DNA of 64,000 nt from the NCBI GenBank assembly GCA_963772825.1, contig CAVYYX010000015.1:186001-250000 (forward strand). The letters run 5' to 3'. Below the pieces are notes generated by a model, which worked only from the letters and a program-made list of their open reading frames with translations, ran no database searches and had not been told where the DNA came from. The first letter of the stretch is position 1; each line of letters starts with the position of its first letter. Origin of the DNA: Desertimonas sp963772825 (GTDB taxonomy: Bacteria; Actinomycetota; Acidimicrobiia; Acidimicrobiales; Ilumatobacteraceae). This document shows positions 1 through 9,211 of this stretch, piece by piece. The translations under genes and the position numbers were made by a program.

Positions 1-588
1 GTAGCCCCGTTCGCCCTCCCCCGACCCCATCAGCACCGCGGCGGCGCGCACGCCAAGGACCCGGGTCGTCATGTCCGCCCGTTCCAGGGCCCGACCGAGC
101 CGCCACATCGCGTACGCCTCGTCGTGGCTCATCGTCGTCGCCAGGATCCCGTCGATGCGCCGGCTGTCGCTGACGACGTGACGGGTGAAGCGGTCGCGGG
201 CTCGGCGGTCGTTCCCCCGATCCGCCTCGACGTTGACGTAGTGGTAGAGATCGTTGATCGCTTGCCAGCCCTCGGTGGGGATCGTCTCACGCGTCGTGCG
301 CAGGTTGTCCCGTGCCGCCGACACACAGTGCACGACGCTGCCCTGGTTGAGTTGGTCGGACAGGAGGTACTCGACGACCGCCGCCTCCGAGCCGTCCCCA
401 CCCAGGCGTTCGTCGTACTGGGCCTCGCTCCCGACGACGGTGATCAACGGCTTCCAGTGGGCAGCCGAACGTCCAGGGAGGTCGGCGGCGGTCTCGGCGT
501 GGGCCCTCACGACCCGCGCCGTGTCCTCCGCCCGCTCGAGGTACCGGGCCGCCCAGTAGATGTCGTCGGCGACGCGCGACAACAACAC
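1..588 (-). CDS. alpha-E domain protein (DUF403), 3' end cut off by window edge
   Basis: The frame opens with a GTG directly after the TGA of the ATP-grasp gene (spacing 1 base) and runs off the window after about 196 codons. The N-terminus reads VLLSRVADDIYWAARYLERA, which is the characteristic alpha-E opening, and further on NQGSVVHCVSAARDNLRTTR is also typical. The family is an all-helical domain of about 310 residues that accompanies circularly permuted ATP-grasp enzymes; in Mycobacterium the pair corresponds to Rv2411c/Rv2410c, usually followed by a transglutaminase-like gene. The two are thought to modify a peptide or small molecule, but the substrate is unknown. Translational coupling with the upstream gene supports a joint function. 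Confidence 0.85.
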   Translation of the reverse strand, partial: MLLSRVADDIYWAARYLERAEDTARVVRAHAETAADLPGRSAAHWKPLITVVGSEAQYDERLGGDGSEAAVVEYLLSDQLNQGSVVHCVSAARDNLRTTRETIPTEGWQAINDLYHYVNVEADRGNDRRARDRFTRHVVSDSRRIDGILATTMSHDEAYAMWRLGRALERADMTTRVLGVRAAAVLMGSGEGERGY

Positions 589-589
589 G

Positions 590-2056
590 TCAGCCCGTCC
601 CCTGCACCTGTGACTGTCCGCTGTCATCGACGTCTGCCTCGATGATCCACGTGTCCTTGCTGCCGCCGCCCTGCGACGAGTTGACGATCAGCGAGTCCTT
701 GACGAGCGCCACCCGGGTCAGCCCGCCAGCGGTCACGTAGCTCGTCGCTCCGGTGAGGATGAACGGGCGGAGATCGACGTGGCGCGGTTCGACGCCCTCC
801 TCGCAGAGCGTCGGCGCCGTCGAGAGCTGGATGATCGGCTGGGCGACCCAGTTGCGTGGATCCTCGTTGATCGCCGACGCCACCGCCTCGAGCTGGGCGT
901 CGGTGGCACGGTTGCCGATGACGATGCCGTAGCCGCCGCTCTCGTTGGCCGGCTTGACCACGAGATCCCGCAGGTTCTCGATGACGAACGCCCGCTCGTC
1001 GGCGTAGAGGCAGCGGTGCGTCGGCACGTTGGCGATCACTGGCTCCTCCCCGAGGTAGTAGCGCACGAGATCGGGGACCCAGGCGTAGACGACCTTGTCG
1101 TCGGCGACTCCGGCGCCGGGGGCGTTGGCGATGGCGACGCGCCCCGACTTCCACGCCCGCATCAGTCCCGGGACACCGAGCGTCGAATCCGGACGGAACG
1201 TCTCGGGGTCGAGGAACAGGTCGTCGATCCGGCGGTAGATCACGTCGACGGGCTCGAGACCGTCGATCGTCCGCATGAACACGCGGTCGTCGTCGGCGAC
1301 GACGAGGTCGGTGCCCTGAACGAGCGTGGCGCCCATGCGCTGGGCGAGGAAGGAGTGCTCGAAGTACGCCGAGTTGAAGATTCCCGGCGTGAGGACGACG
1401 ACGCTCGGATCGGCGACCTCGTCCGGTGCCAGCGACACGAGCAGCTTGGACAGCTCCTCCGTGTAGGAGTCGACGGGGGCGATCCGCTGCCTCGCGAACA
1501 CCTCGGGAAACGCCCGCTTGGAGATCGCCCGATTCTCCAGCACGTAGCTGACCCCCGAGGGCACGCGCAGGTTGTCCTCGAGCACGTACACGGTGCCGTC
1601 GGCGTCGCGCACGAGATCCGACCCGGAGATGTGCGCCCACACACCGAACCGCGGTTGGACGCCCTTGCACTCGGGGCGGAAGTTGATCGAGCCGTCGAGC
1701 AACTCCCGCGGGAACACGCCATCGGCGATCACCCGTTGGTCGTTGTAGACGTCGTCGATGAACCGATTGAGGGCGACGAGACGCTGCTCGAGTCCCTTGG
1801 CGATGCGCACCCACTCGCCAGCCTCGATGACCCGGGGGATGACGTCGAAGGGCCAGGCGCGGTCGATGCCCCGACCGTCGGAGTAGACGGTGAAGGTGAT
1901 GCCCATCGTCTGGATGTCGGCGGTTGCCGCCGCTTGGCGGGTGCGCAGTTCGTCGAGCTCCAGGCCATCGAGCACCTCGAACAGCCCACGTGCCGCCGGA
2001 CGCGGCACGTCGCCGGTGTCGCGGAGCTCGTCCCACGGCGCGGCGCGTGACGTCAT
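590..2056 (-). CDS. circularly permuted type 2 ATP-grasp protein
   Basis: About 488 residues. The sequence matches the DUF404/DUF407 ATP-grasp family: VYVLEDNLRVPSGVSYVLEN in the middle and DLVVKPANESGGYGIVIG (ATP-grasp Lys/Gly loop) in the C-terminal half, then VDLRPFILTG. Such enzymes form amide bonds using ATP; the physiological substrate is not established. The frame is open to a GTG at 2086, but the ATG at 2056 is preferred because a TAACCT box ends 8 bases upstream, the spacing seen at many starts in this window. The stop lies 1 base before the alpha-E gene. It diverges from the secreted protein gene at 2137. Confidence 0.9.
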   Translation of the reverse strand: MTSRAAPWDELRDTGDVPRPAARGLFEVLDGLELDELRTRQAAATADIQTMGITFTVYSDGRGIDRAWPFDVIPRVIEAGEWVRIAKGLEQRLVALNRFIDDVYNDQRVIADGVFPRELLDGSINFRPECKGVQPRFGVWAHISGSDLVRDADGTVYVLEDNLRVPSGVSYVLENRAISKRAFPEVFARQRIAPVDSYTEELSKLLVSLAPDEVADPSVVVLTPGIFNSAYFEHSFLAQRMGATLVQGTDLVVADDDRVFMRTIDGLEPVDVIYRRIDDLFLDPETFRPDSTLGVPGLMRAWKSGRVAIANAPGAGVADDKVVYAWVPDLVRYYLGEEPVIANVPTHRCLYADERAFVIENLRDLVVKPANESGGYGIVIGNRATDAQLEAVASAINEDPRNWVAQPIIQLSTAPTLCEEGVEPRHVDLRPFILTGATSYVTAGGLTRVALVKDSLIVNSSQGGGSKDTWIIEADVDDSGQSQVQGTG

Positions 2057-2064
2057 CGATGGCG

Positions 2065-2070
2065 AGGTTA
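2065..2070 (-). promoter_or_regulatory. putative -10 box, leaderless start of ATP-grasp gene
   Basis: On the minus strand TAACCT ends 8 bases before the ATG at 2056. No ribosome binding site fits in between, so the transcript would begin at or next to the start codon. No clear -35 was seen. Confidence 0.4.
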
Positions 2071-2123
2071 CGTGAGGACGTGCCACCTACGCCCGCTGAC
2101 GGCGCCGGGTGCTTGCCAAGCGC

Positions 2124-2129
2124 TACGTT
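2124..2129 (+). promoter_or_regulatory. putative -10 box, leaderless start
   Basis: TACGTT ends 7 bases before the ATG at 2137, matching the spacing expected for a transcript that starts at the A of the start codon. No Shine-Dalgarno sequence is present. Confidence 0.45.
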
Positions 2130-2136
2130 GCCGTCG

Positions 2137-3072
2137 ATGCGCACTCCTCCCCTGGTCGCCATCGGGGCGGTGCTCGCCGCTCTCAGCGTGAGCGGTGGGC
2201 CGGCGGCAGCCGCACCTCCGGACGAACCGACTGCCAAGATCGAAGCGGCAGCCGAGGCCGCCATGGAGGCCTGGATCACCACCGTGGGTGGCCACGTCTT
2301 CACGGGGACGGTGGCCTGCGGCATCGATGCCGTGAGCTCGCACTCGGCCTACTGCTACGCGCACACCGACACCGGGATCGTCGCCGCGTCCTCGCCGATC
2401 CCCGACCCACCCGGCAGCGAGTGGCAGTTCACGCTGCTCGCCGGGTCGATCGGCACCGACGGCAACGTGGCGATCCCGACGACCGTGCCGCAACAGCCGC
2501 AGCCGACGGTCGCCGCGCCACCACTCCCCACCGTGCCGACCCCGACGGTTGCCGAACCTGCCCCTTCCACGAGCGCGACCGCTACGACGTTCGGCGAGGG
2601 CATGCAGCTCGTCAACGTCGACGTCGCGCCCGGTCGCTATCAAGCTGCAGGCTCCGACTTCTGCTACTGGGAGCGGCGGTCAGCGGCCGACGACGAGATG
2701 GACAGCATCATCTCCAACGCGATCATTCTCGGGCCCGCCGTCGCCGACATCGTGGCCACCGACGTCGCCTTCAGCTCCCAAGGCTGCGGCACCTGGACGC
2801 CCTACGTCGCGCCACCGGCACCGGCGACGACGTTCGGCCCCGGCGCTTACGTCGTCGGCTCGGACATCGCTCCCGGCACGTACGAGGCGAGCGGTGGGGC
2901 GGACTGCTACTGGCGCCGGTTGGGCGGCTTCACCGCCGACCTCGAAGACATCCTCGCCATCGAGAACATGACCCAACCGGGCTCCGTCGTCATCGAGGCG
3001 ACCGACGTCGGCTTCGAATCGGCGGAGTGCGGAACGTGGACGCTGATCAGCGGTGATTCGTTGACGGGCTGA
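2137..3072 (+). CDS. secreted protein with two repeated Cys-containing domains
   Basis: 311 residues. An N-terminal signal peptide (MRTPPLVAIGAVLAALSVSG, then Ala-rich cleavage region) precedes a region of about 100 residues with two cysteines, a Pro/Thr-rich linker (about residues 115-145) and two homologous modules of about 75 residues. Each module begins TTFG, contains a VAPGRY/IAPGTY turn, a CYW motif and ends in CGTW. This module is widespread in actinobacterial exported proteins, but its function is not known to me; the paired cysteines suggest one disulfide per module. The last 26 bases overlap, tail to tail, with the amidohydrolase gene on the other strand. Confidence 0.8.
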   Translation: MRTPPLVAIGAVLAALSVSGGPAAAAPPDEPTAKIEAAAEAAMEAWITTVGGHVFTGTVACGIDAVSSHSAYCYAHTDTGIVAASSPIPDPPGSEWQFTLLAGSIGTDGNVAIPTTVPQQPQPTVAAPPLPTVPTPTVAEPAPSTSATATTFGEGMQLVNVDVAPGRYQAAGSDFCYWERRSAADDEMDSIISNAIILGPAVADIVATDVAFSSQGCGTWTPYVAPPAPATTFGPGAYVVGSDIAPGTYEASGGADCYWRRLGGFTADLEDILAIENMTQPGSVVIEATDVGFESAECGTWTLISGDSLTG

Positions 3073-3955
3073 TCGCTGCCCGGCCATCGAGTCCGAGGAC
3101 GGCGACGGCGTTGTCCTTGAGGATCTTGGCGCGAGCGTCGTCGCCGATCTCGAGTTCGGCGAAGTCGGCCATCCAACGTCGTGGATCGATCACCGGGTAG
3201 TCCGAGCCGAACATCACCTTGTGCGACAGGTACGAGCGGGCGGCGCGCACGAGCTGAGGAGGGAAATACTTCGGCGACCATCCCGACAGATCGATGAACA
3301 CGTTGGCCTTGTGCGTCGCCATCGAGATCGCCTCGTCCTGCCAGGGCACCGACGGATGGGCGAGGATCACGGTCATCGCCGGGAAGTCGGCGGCCACGTC
3401 GTCGATCAGCATCGGCTGTGAGTAACGCAGCTTCAGGCCCCGGCCGCCGGGCAACCCGGCGCCGATGCCGGTCTGGCCGGTGTGGAACACGACCGGCACG
3501 CGAGCTTCCTGGATCGCCTCGTAGATCGGGTAGCAACGTTCGTCGTTGGGGGCGAACGACTGCAGCGTCGGATGGAACTTGAAGCCGCGGACGCCGTGGT
3601 CGCCGACGAGACGGCGGACCCGTTCGACCGCTTCGGCGGGTTGGTGCGGATCGACCGACCCGAACGGGATCAGCACGTCGGCGTGTTCAGCCGCAGCGTC
3701 GGCGATCTCGAAGCTGGACAGGGCGGGGTGGCCGAGGGCGGTGGTGGCGTCGACGGTGAAGATCACCGCCGCCATCGACAAGCTTCGGTAGCGCTCGGCG
3801 AGACGCTCGACGGTGGGGCTGCGATCGGCGGTCGACTTGAAGTACTTGGCCGACGCATCGAGCAACTCCTGATCGAGGGATCGGCACCCGTGACTGTCCT
3901 GTTCGACGTGGACGTGCATGTCGATGGCGACCAGCGAGCCGACGTCGATGGTCAT
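3047..3955 (-). CDS. amidohydrolase family 2 protein
   Basis: 302 residues. The N-terminal IDMHVHVE supplies the metal-binding His-x-His of the TIM-barrel amidohydrolases, GFKFHPTLQSF and VVFHTGQTG provide further conserved residues, and MFGSDYPV near residue 265 holds the catalytic Asp. Family members are hydrolases or decarboxylases on small organic acids; the substrate here is unknown. Its ATG overlaps the TGA of the acetoacetyl-CoA synthetase gene (ATGA), so the two are translationally coupled and probably act in the same catabolic route. Its 3' end overlaps the convergent secreted protein gene by 26 bases. Confidence 0.85.
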   Translation of the reverse strand: MTIDVGSLVAIDMHVHVEQDSHGCRSLDQELLDASAKYFKSTADRSPTVERLAERYRSLSMAAVIFTVDATTALGHPALSSFEIADAAAEHADVLIPFGSVDPHQPAEAVERVRRLVGDHGVRGFKFHPTLQSFAPNDERCYPIYEAIQEARVPVVFHTGQTGIGAGLPGGRGLKLRYSQPMLIDDVAADFPAMTVILAHPSVPWQDEAISMATHKANVFIDLSGWSPKYFPPQLVRAARSYLSHKVMFGSDYPVIDPRRWMADFAELEIGDDARAKILKDNAVAVLGLDGRAAISPSTNHR

Positions 3956-5940
3956 GATCGGCGCCTGGCGGCGAGCTCGACGAAGGGATCGAGCGACGAC
4001 GGGTTGACGAGGGCGTCGCGGCTGGCAACCTCGTCGACGTCGGCCCCCTGGAGGATTCGTTTGACGGGAAGCTCGAGCTTCTTGCCGGTGAGCCCGACAG
4101 GGATCGCGTCGACGGGGACGATGGCGTCGGGAACGTGTCGGGGCGACAACTCGGTTCGCAGACGATGGGCGATCTCCCGGAACAGCGCGTCGTCGATCGA
4201 CGGCTCGTCCGCCAGGACGACGAAGAGGATCAACTCGCCTGGGCCGCCGGCGGGGTCCTCGAGGTGCACGACAAGGCTGTTCTGCACCTCGTCGAACTCT
4301 TCGACGACCCGGTAGAACTCGCCGGTCCCGAGGCGCACGCCACCGCGGTTCAGGGTGGCGTCGGAGCGGCCGGTGACGACACAGCTGCCGTTCTCGAAGA
4401 ACTGCACCCAGTCGCCTTGGCGCCACACGCCGGGGAAGTGGTCGAAGTAGGTCGCCCGATAGCGCGCTCCGTCGGGATCGTTCCAGAACCCCACCGGCAT
4501 CGACGGCATCGGCTCGGTGATCACCAGCTCGCCGAGCTCTCCGACCACAGGGTGGCCGTCAAGGTCGTACGCCGAGGTCGCCACCCCGAGGCAACGCCCG
4601 GAGATGGCTCCCGCCCAGACCGGCAGCAGCGGGTTGCCCTGCACGATCCCCGTGCACACGTCGGTGCCACCGCTGCCGTTCATCAACAAGATGTCGTCAC
4701 CGAGTGCGTCGTAGATCCACGCCGCCGCATCCGGGGGCAGCGGCGCGCCGGCGGTGCACAGCTCACGCAGTCGCAGGCCGGTCACGGCACGGGGGTCGAC
4801 GTCCGACTTGCGGCAGGCGGCGAGATACGCCGGGCTCACGCCCATCACGGTGGCCCCCACGTCGGCGGCGAGCCGCCACTGCTCGGAGGCATCCGGATGC
4901 AACGGGTTGCCGTCGAGCATCACGATCGAGGCACCCGTCAGCAGCGTCGAGACGAGAGCGTTCCACATCATCCACGCCGTCGTCGAGAACCACATCAAGC
5001 GGTCGCCGGGACCGAGGTCCCAGCTCAGGGCGTGGTTCTTGAGGTGCTCGAGGAGGATCCCCCCATGGCCGTGGACGATCGCTTTGGGCAACCCGGTGGT
5101 CCCCGACGAGAACAGCACACACAGCGGATGGTCGAACGGCACCTGCTCGAACTCGGCTGCCCCGTCGCTGGCGGTCAACTCGTCCCAGGAGACGAGGTTG
5201 GCGCCGAGCGACGACCCGTCGAGATCGTCGCTCCCGTATGCCACATCGACGACCTGGCTGATCGATGGCAAGGCGGCCGCGATGTTGGCGACGTGGCCGC
5301 GGCGGTCGACGTAGGTGTCCCCGTACCGATACCCACCGACGGCGAGGAGCACCGTTGGCTCGATCTGAGCGAAGCGGTCGACGACGCTGCGCTCGCCGAA
5401 CTCGGGAGCACAGGTCGCCCACGTCGCGCCGAGACTCGCGCAGGCGAGGAAGGCTGCGAGGGTCTCGGGGATGTTCGGCAGGTAACCCACCACGCGGTCG
5501 CCGCGTCCCACTCCGATGCGCTGCAGGCCGGCTCGCGCCCTGCCCACGAGCGCGGTCAGCTCGCCGAACGTCAGCGTGATCGACGGGCGCGTCTGGGAAC
5601 GGGCGACGACGGCGATCGCGTCGTCTGGGAAGCGACCGCCGACGATGTGCTCGGCGTAGTTGAGCAGCGCGCCACCGAACCACGTGCCGCCCGGCATCGC
5701 TCTCGCGGACAACACCTCGGTCGGGGCCGCCGACGAGACGATCTCGAAGTAGTCCCACAGCGACTGCCAGAAGTCCTCGAGCTCGGTCACCGACCACGAC
5801 TGCAACTCGTCGTAGTCGTCGAAGGCGAGTCCCCGCGACGTGGCCAACCAGTCCAGGTAGCGACCGAGCCGGCTCGTCGACCGCGCGTCGGGACGTGGCG
5901 TCCACAACAGTGCAGGCGGACTTGTGGCGGGCGACGTCAT
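3952..5940 (-). CDS. acetoacetate-CoA ligase (acetoacetyl-CoA synthetase)
   Basis: 662 residues, the normal length for this ANL-superfamily subgroup. It activates acetoacetate to acetoacetyl-CoA using ATP. Visible landmarks are the N-terminal DYFEIVSS region, the P-loop VLFSSGTTGLPKAIVHGHGG (about residues 270-290), the family-specific MNGSGGTDVCTG (about 415), the hinge region GRSDATLNRGGVRLGTGE (about 520) and the C-terminal catalytic Lys in GLTGKKLELPVKR (about 625). It couples by ATGA overlap to the amidohydrolase and lies downstream of an acyl-CoA dehydrogenase, consistent with fatty acid, ketone body or leucine-type breakdown. Confidence 0.93.
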   Translation of the reverse strand: MTSPATSPPALLWTPRPDARSTSRLGRYLDWLATSRGLAFDDYDELQSWSVTELEDFWQSLWDYFEIVSSAAPTEVLSARAMPGGTWFGGALLNYAEHIVGGRFPDDAIAVVARSQTRPSITLTFGELTALVGRARAGLQRIGVGRGDRVVGYLPNIPETLAAFLACASLGATWATCAPEFGERSVVDRFAQIEPTVLLAVGGYRYGDTYVDRRGHVANIAAALPSISQVVDVAYGSDDLDGSSLGANLVSWDELTASDGAAEFEQVPFDHPLCVLFSSGTTGLPKAIVHGHGGILLEHLKNHALSWDLGPGDRLMWFSTTAWMMWNALVSTLLTGASIVMLDGNPLHPDASEQWRLAADVGATVMGVSPAYLAACRKSDVDPRAVTGLRLRELCTAGAPLPPDAAAWIYDALGDDILLMNGSGGTDVCTGIVQGNPLLPVWAGAISGRCLGVATSAYDLDGHPVVGELGELVITEPMPSMPVGFWNDPDGARYRATYFDHFPGVWRQGDWVQFFENGSCVVTGRSDATLNRGGVRLGTGEFYRVVEEFDEVQNSLVVHLEDPAGGPGELILFVVLADEPSIDDALFREIAHRLRTELSPRHVPDAIVPVDAIPVGLTGKKLELPVKRILQGADVDEVASRDALVNPSSLDPFVELAARRRS

Positions 5941-6051
5941 CGGAGTGGTGATTCAATCAGGCAGCGCCCACCCGAAGTGGCAGTGTCGTCGGGCTGGCTA
6001 CACGGCCGCGCAGGTCGCTGCCCAGCGCGCCGACGGCGTGATCTGACCCGC

Positions 6052-6090
6052 GATGAGCAATGACGGGCCATACGGCTGTCATCGCTCATC
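6052..6090 (-). terminator. inverted repeat at the 3' end of the acyl-CoA dehydrogenase gene
   Basis: Arms at 6052-6064 and 6078-6090 (gatgagcaatgac / gtcatcgctcatc) pair over 13 positions with one G-T wobble and a 13-base loop. The right arm covers the stop codon of the dehydrogenase. No U-tract follows, which is common in high-GC genomes. It may terminate or attenuate transcription before the acetoacetyl-CoA synthetase. Confidence 0.5.
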
Positions 6091-7334
6091 GCTTGGGTTC
6101 CTTGGGGAGGCCGAGGATTCGCTCGCCGACGATGTTGCGCTGGATCTGGCTGGTGCCGCCCCAGATCGTCTCGGAGCGCGAGAAGAAGAACGCCGAGATC
6201 ATCGGCGACACGGGGTAGCCGGGCCGCCGCTCGGCGCGCAGCGCGCCCGGCCACGACGCCGCGTCAGGACCGCTGTCGACGAGCAGTGCCGCGGCGCCGT
6301 AGAGATCGAGAGCCAGTTCCATCGCCTGCTGGTGCATCTCTGACCAGAACATCTTGTTCGTGGCCCCGAGGGCCTTGACGCCCTCGTCGGGACGACCGGC
6401 GAGCTGGGCCGACAGCGTACGCAAACCGTTGATGCGCAGGATCTGGACCTTCGTGTAGAACTCGGCGAGGCGCTGGCGGATCCGCGGATCGGTGTCCAGG
6501 CGGTGCTCGCGGGCAGCGTCGAGGAGCAAGGCGAACTCGTCGGCGAAGCGGCGGAAACCGGTCGTCGCCGATTGCCCACGCTCGAACGCCAGCGTCGAGT
6601 TGGCGACCTTCCACCCCTCGTTGACGCCGCCGACGACGTTGTCGGCGGGACACCGAGCGTCGCTGAAGAACACCTCGCAAAACTCGGCGGTGCCGTCGGG
6701 CTGGGTGATCCGACGGACCTCGACACCGTCCTGGCGCATCGGCACGAGGAGGTAGGAGATCCCCTTGTGCTTGGGCGCCTCGGGATCCGTGCGTGTGAGC
6801 AGGAAGCAGTAGTCGGCGTCGTCCCCCTGGGTCGTCCACACCTTCTGGCCGTTGATCACCCACTCGTCGCCGTCGAGCGTGGCCGTCGTCTTCAGGCTGG
6901 CGAGGTCGGAACCGGAGTCAGGCTCAGAGAAGCCCTGACACCAGCGAACCTCGCCGCTCAGGATCTTGGGCAGGAACTCGCTTCTTCTGCTCCTCGCTCC
7001 CCCACTGCAGGATCGTCGGGCCGACCAGCGTGTCGCCGAAGAAGTCGGCGCGCAGCGGCGCCTTGACCCGGGCGAACTCCTCGGCGAGGACGACACCCTG
7101 GAGCGTCGACAACCCCTTGCCGCCGTACTCGACCGGCCACGTCGCGCAGATCCACCCGCCTGCGAACAGCTTGGCCGGCCAGGCGTCGTTGAACTCGCCG
7201 CGCTGCTCGGCGGTGAGTTCGGGCGCCTCGCCGCGCTCGGCCGCCTCGACCCACCCAGCGGGGAGGTTGGCGGCCAGCCACCCGCGGATCTCTGCGCGGA
7301 ACGCCTCGGCGTCGGCGTCGTAGGTGAGCTGCAT
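6086..7334 (-). CDS. acyl-CoA dehydrogenase, interrupted by a one-base frameshift
   Basis: The N-terminal part (MQLTYDADAEAFRAEIRGW, to GSEEQKKR) and the rest (FLPKILSGEVRWCQGFSEPD onward) are in adjacent frames, joined at about 6975-6980, where the minus strand has cgag before ttcctg and one base too many. Removing one base gives about 415 residues, normal for the family. FAD-binding and catalytic-domain landmarks are visible (FSEPDSGSDLASL, WTTQGDDADY, a C-terminal TIWGGTSQIQRNIVGERILG). It oxidises an acyl-CoA thioester and would pass electrons to the EtfAB encoded at 14-16 kb. An in-frame ATG at 7343 is an alternative start. The frameshift is more likely a sequence error than inactivation. 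Confidence 0.85.
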
Positions 7335-7443
7335 CGCCGACATTGTGGCCGATGTACCGACGGCTCGGAGCGGCCGGGTGATCGAGCCTGCCACCCATGC
7401 CCGGCCACCTACCGGACCGCCGCCGGCAACCCCGACGCTCCGC

Positions 7444-7490
7444 ATCTGGGCGCGATCTGTCTGGACAGTCCGGCCAGATCGCGCCCAGAT
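7444..7490. repeat. perfect 16-bp inverted repeat between divergent genes
   Basis: Arms atctgggcgcgatctg (7444-7459) and cagatcgcgcccagat (7475-7490) are exact reverse complements, separated by 15 bases that contain a further small palindrome, ggac-a-gtcc. It lies between the 5' ends of the acyl-CoA dehydrogenase and FrhB-like genes, so it is not a normal terminator for either. It could be a repressor operator, a cruciform or a small repetitive element. Confidence 0.7.
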
Positions 7491-7520
7491 CTTGGCGACC
7501 GGGGACGGGCGCCCACTGGC

Positions 7521-7526
7521 TAGGTT
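7521..7526 (+). promoter_or_regulatory. putative -10 box of the FrhB-like gene
   Basis: TAGGTT ends 6 bases before the ATG at 7533. The distance fits a leaderless transcript, and no ribosome binding site is present. Confidence 0.45.
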
Positions 7527-7532
7527 GCGGGG

Positions 7533-8709
7533 ATGGTGCTCGCCGAGACCGTGCCGACCACGCGCTGGACGGCGCAGTGGAAGGAGCTCTTCGAGGAGGT
7601 CATCACGACCGGCCTGTGCACGGGATGTGCCGGCTGCGTCGTCACCTGCCCGCACGACGTCATCGGCTACGAACACGCCGAGGGCAAGTACGTGCCGTTC
7701 CACCTCGAGGACGAGCTCGGGCCCGCCGATTGCCTTCACGGTGTGAAGGGCTGCACGACGTGCACGCGGGCGTGTCCGCGGCTTCCGGTCGTGGGAGCCG
7801 TCGGCCGATCGCCACCTCTTCGGACGGGTGCGCGAGCCGAACGAGATGGCCGGGATCTGGCAGCAGCTCCTGCTGACCCGAGCAGCCGACGAGTCGCAAC
7901 ACCAGCTCGGCCAGGACGGCGGGTTCGTGTCGGCGATGCTGGTGTGGCTGCTCGACCACGACTACATCGAAGCGGCGATGGTCTCGGGCGTCGACGACGA
8001 CGACGCCTGGAAGGCCAAGCCCGTCCTCGTCCACAACCGCGCCGAGGTCCTCGCCACTGCCGGCAGCCGCTACACCTACTGCGCCAATCCGCTCGCCCTC
8101 CGTGAGGCCAAGGACCAAGGACTCACCCGCCTCGCCCTCGTCGGCATGGGGTGCCAGACGTCGTCACCGCCGACGATGTGGGACCGCAAGGCCGGCAAGG
8201 TCTCCAAGCCATTCGTGTTCAACATCGGCCTGCTCTGCTCGAAGACGTTCGACGACGCCATCTTCGCCGAGCTGTTCGAGGCGAAGTACGGCTTGGCCAA
8301 GTCCGAGATGGTCAAGATGAACATCAAGGGCGTGTTCCAGATCTGGATGCGTGACGGTTCGTACCACGAGATCGACCTCAAGGAGTGCCACGCCTGGACC
8401 CGCGAAGGCTGCAAACGGTGTCCGGACTTCGCCGCCGAGCACGCCGACATCTCTCTCGGCGGGATCGGCAAGGACAACGACTGGACGCTCACGATCGTGC
8501 GCACCGACCTCGGCGTCGAGGTCGTCGACCGGATGATCGCCGACGGCACGATCCTCGCCAAGCCGGCGCAGGACGACGAGGTCGCGATGAAGCTGCTGCG
8601 CACGCTCTCGATCGTGTCGCGGCGACGCTGGCCGTCCGACGCAGACCCGGCACCGCTGGTCGGGGTCCCTCCCCCGAAGAAGAAGGCGGCAGCGGCTTCA
8701 GGAGCCTGA
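7533..8709 (+). CDS. coenzyme F420 hydrogenase/dehydrogenase beta subunit family (FrhB-like), one-base frameshift
   Basis: About 391 residues after removing one extra base near 7779-7782. The first part carries a ferredoxin-like cluster motif (CTGCAGCVVTCP, about residues 28-39) and CTTCTRACPR; the remainder, from FRSWEPSADRHLFGR on, is in the next frame and includes GGFVSAMLVW, GMGCQTSS, and a second Cys cluster ECHAWTREGCKRCPDF followed by DISLGGIG. This is the FrhB architecture, which binds Fe-S clusters and flavin and exchanges electrons with F420 in hydrogenases and reductases. The partner and substrate are unknown here. The C-terminal tail is Lys/Ala-rich. The next gene converges 1 base away. 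Confidence 0.85.
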
Positions 8710-8710
8710 C

Positions 8711-9143
8711 TCAGCCCTCGGTGGTCTCGCTCGGCGTCGTCGACGCGGCCGCCGTCGGTGGCCTCGGGGGCTGCCGATGTCGCCGTCGGCTCGGACGTCC
8801 CCGTCGGCTGGTCGACCGCCGCGAGCTCGCCGGTGCACTCCTCGAAATCGGCGATGAACCTGCGCATCGCTGGGCTCGCCTCCTCCAACGTGGAGCCGCC
8901 GGCCGGGTCCCAGGTCTCGTTCTCCTCGGCGATGGCGTCGAGCTCGTCGTCGGTGTAGAGCTCCAGACGCTCGAGCATGCACTCCTCCTCGGTCTCGTCG
9001 ATGACGGTGATGTCCGGCGCTGCGAGAGATTCGATCACGTCGCTGACGACCCGGCGGTTGCTGGGCGTGCTGGAGCAGGCGCTCAGGGCGCCGAGGGTGA
9101 CCACGACGAGACCGGCGGACACGACACGGCGACGGCGACTCAC
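8711..9143 (-). CDS. small lipoprotein, probable frameshift near its 3' end
   Basis: The N-terminus MSRRRRVVSAGLVVVTLGALSAC is a lipoprotein signal with lipobox LSAC at about residue 23. The mature part is acidic, with two further cysteines (EEECMLERLELYTDDELDAI and FEECTGEL). The frame as read continues antisense through the neighbouring gene to 8076. One base too many near 8755-8775 would instead give a natural Ser/Thr-rich end (TTPSETTEG) and a stop at 8711, 1 base from the FrhB-like gene; the total then is 143 residues. I prefer this reading. The function is unknown. Confidence 0.6.
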
Positions 9144-9211
9144 AGGGCAGGGAGGCTAACGACGCCAGGCCGCTTCGCACCGCGGCGCCAGTAGCTTGCT
9201 CACGGAGTCCG

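Noticed and set aside
624..2324. Long minus-strand and plus-strand open frames over the ATP-grasp gene, e.g. 779-2050
   Set aside because: High GC content leaves alternative frames open; they are rich in Arg/Ala/Pro and lack any family motif, whereas the ATP-grasp frame is clearly conserved.
8076..9143. A 355-residue lipoprotein extending antisense across the FrhB-like gene
   Set aside because: After about residue 125 the sequence is antisense-type; a one-base correction gives a natural end at 8711 directly beside the convergent gene.
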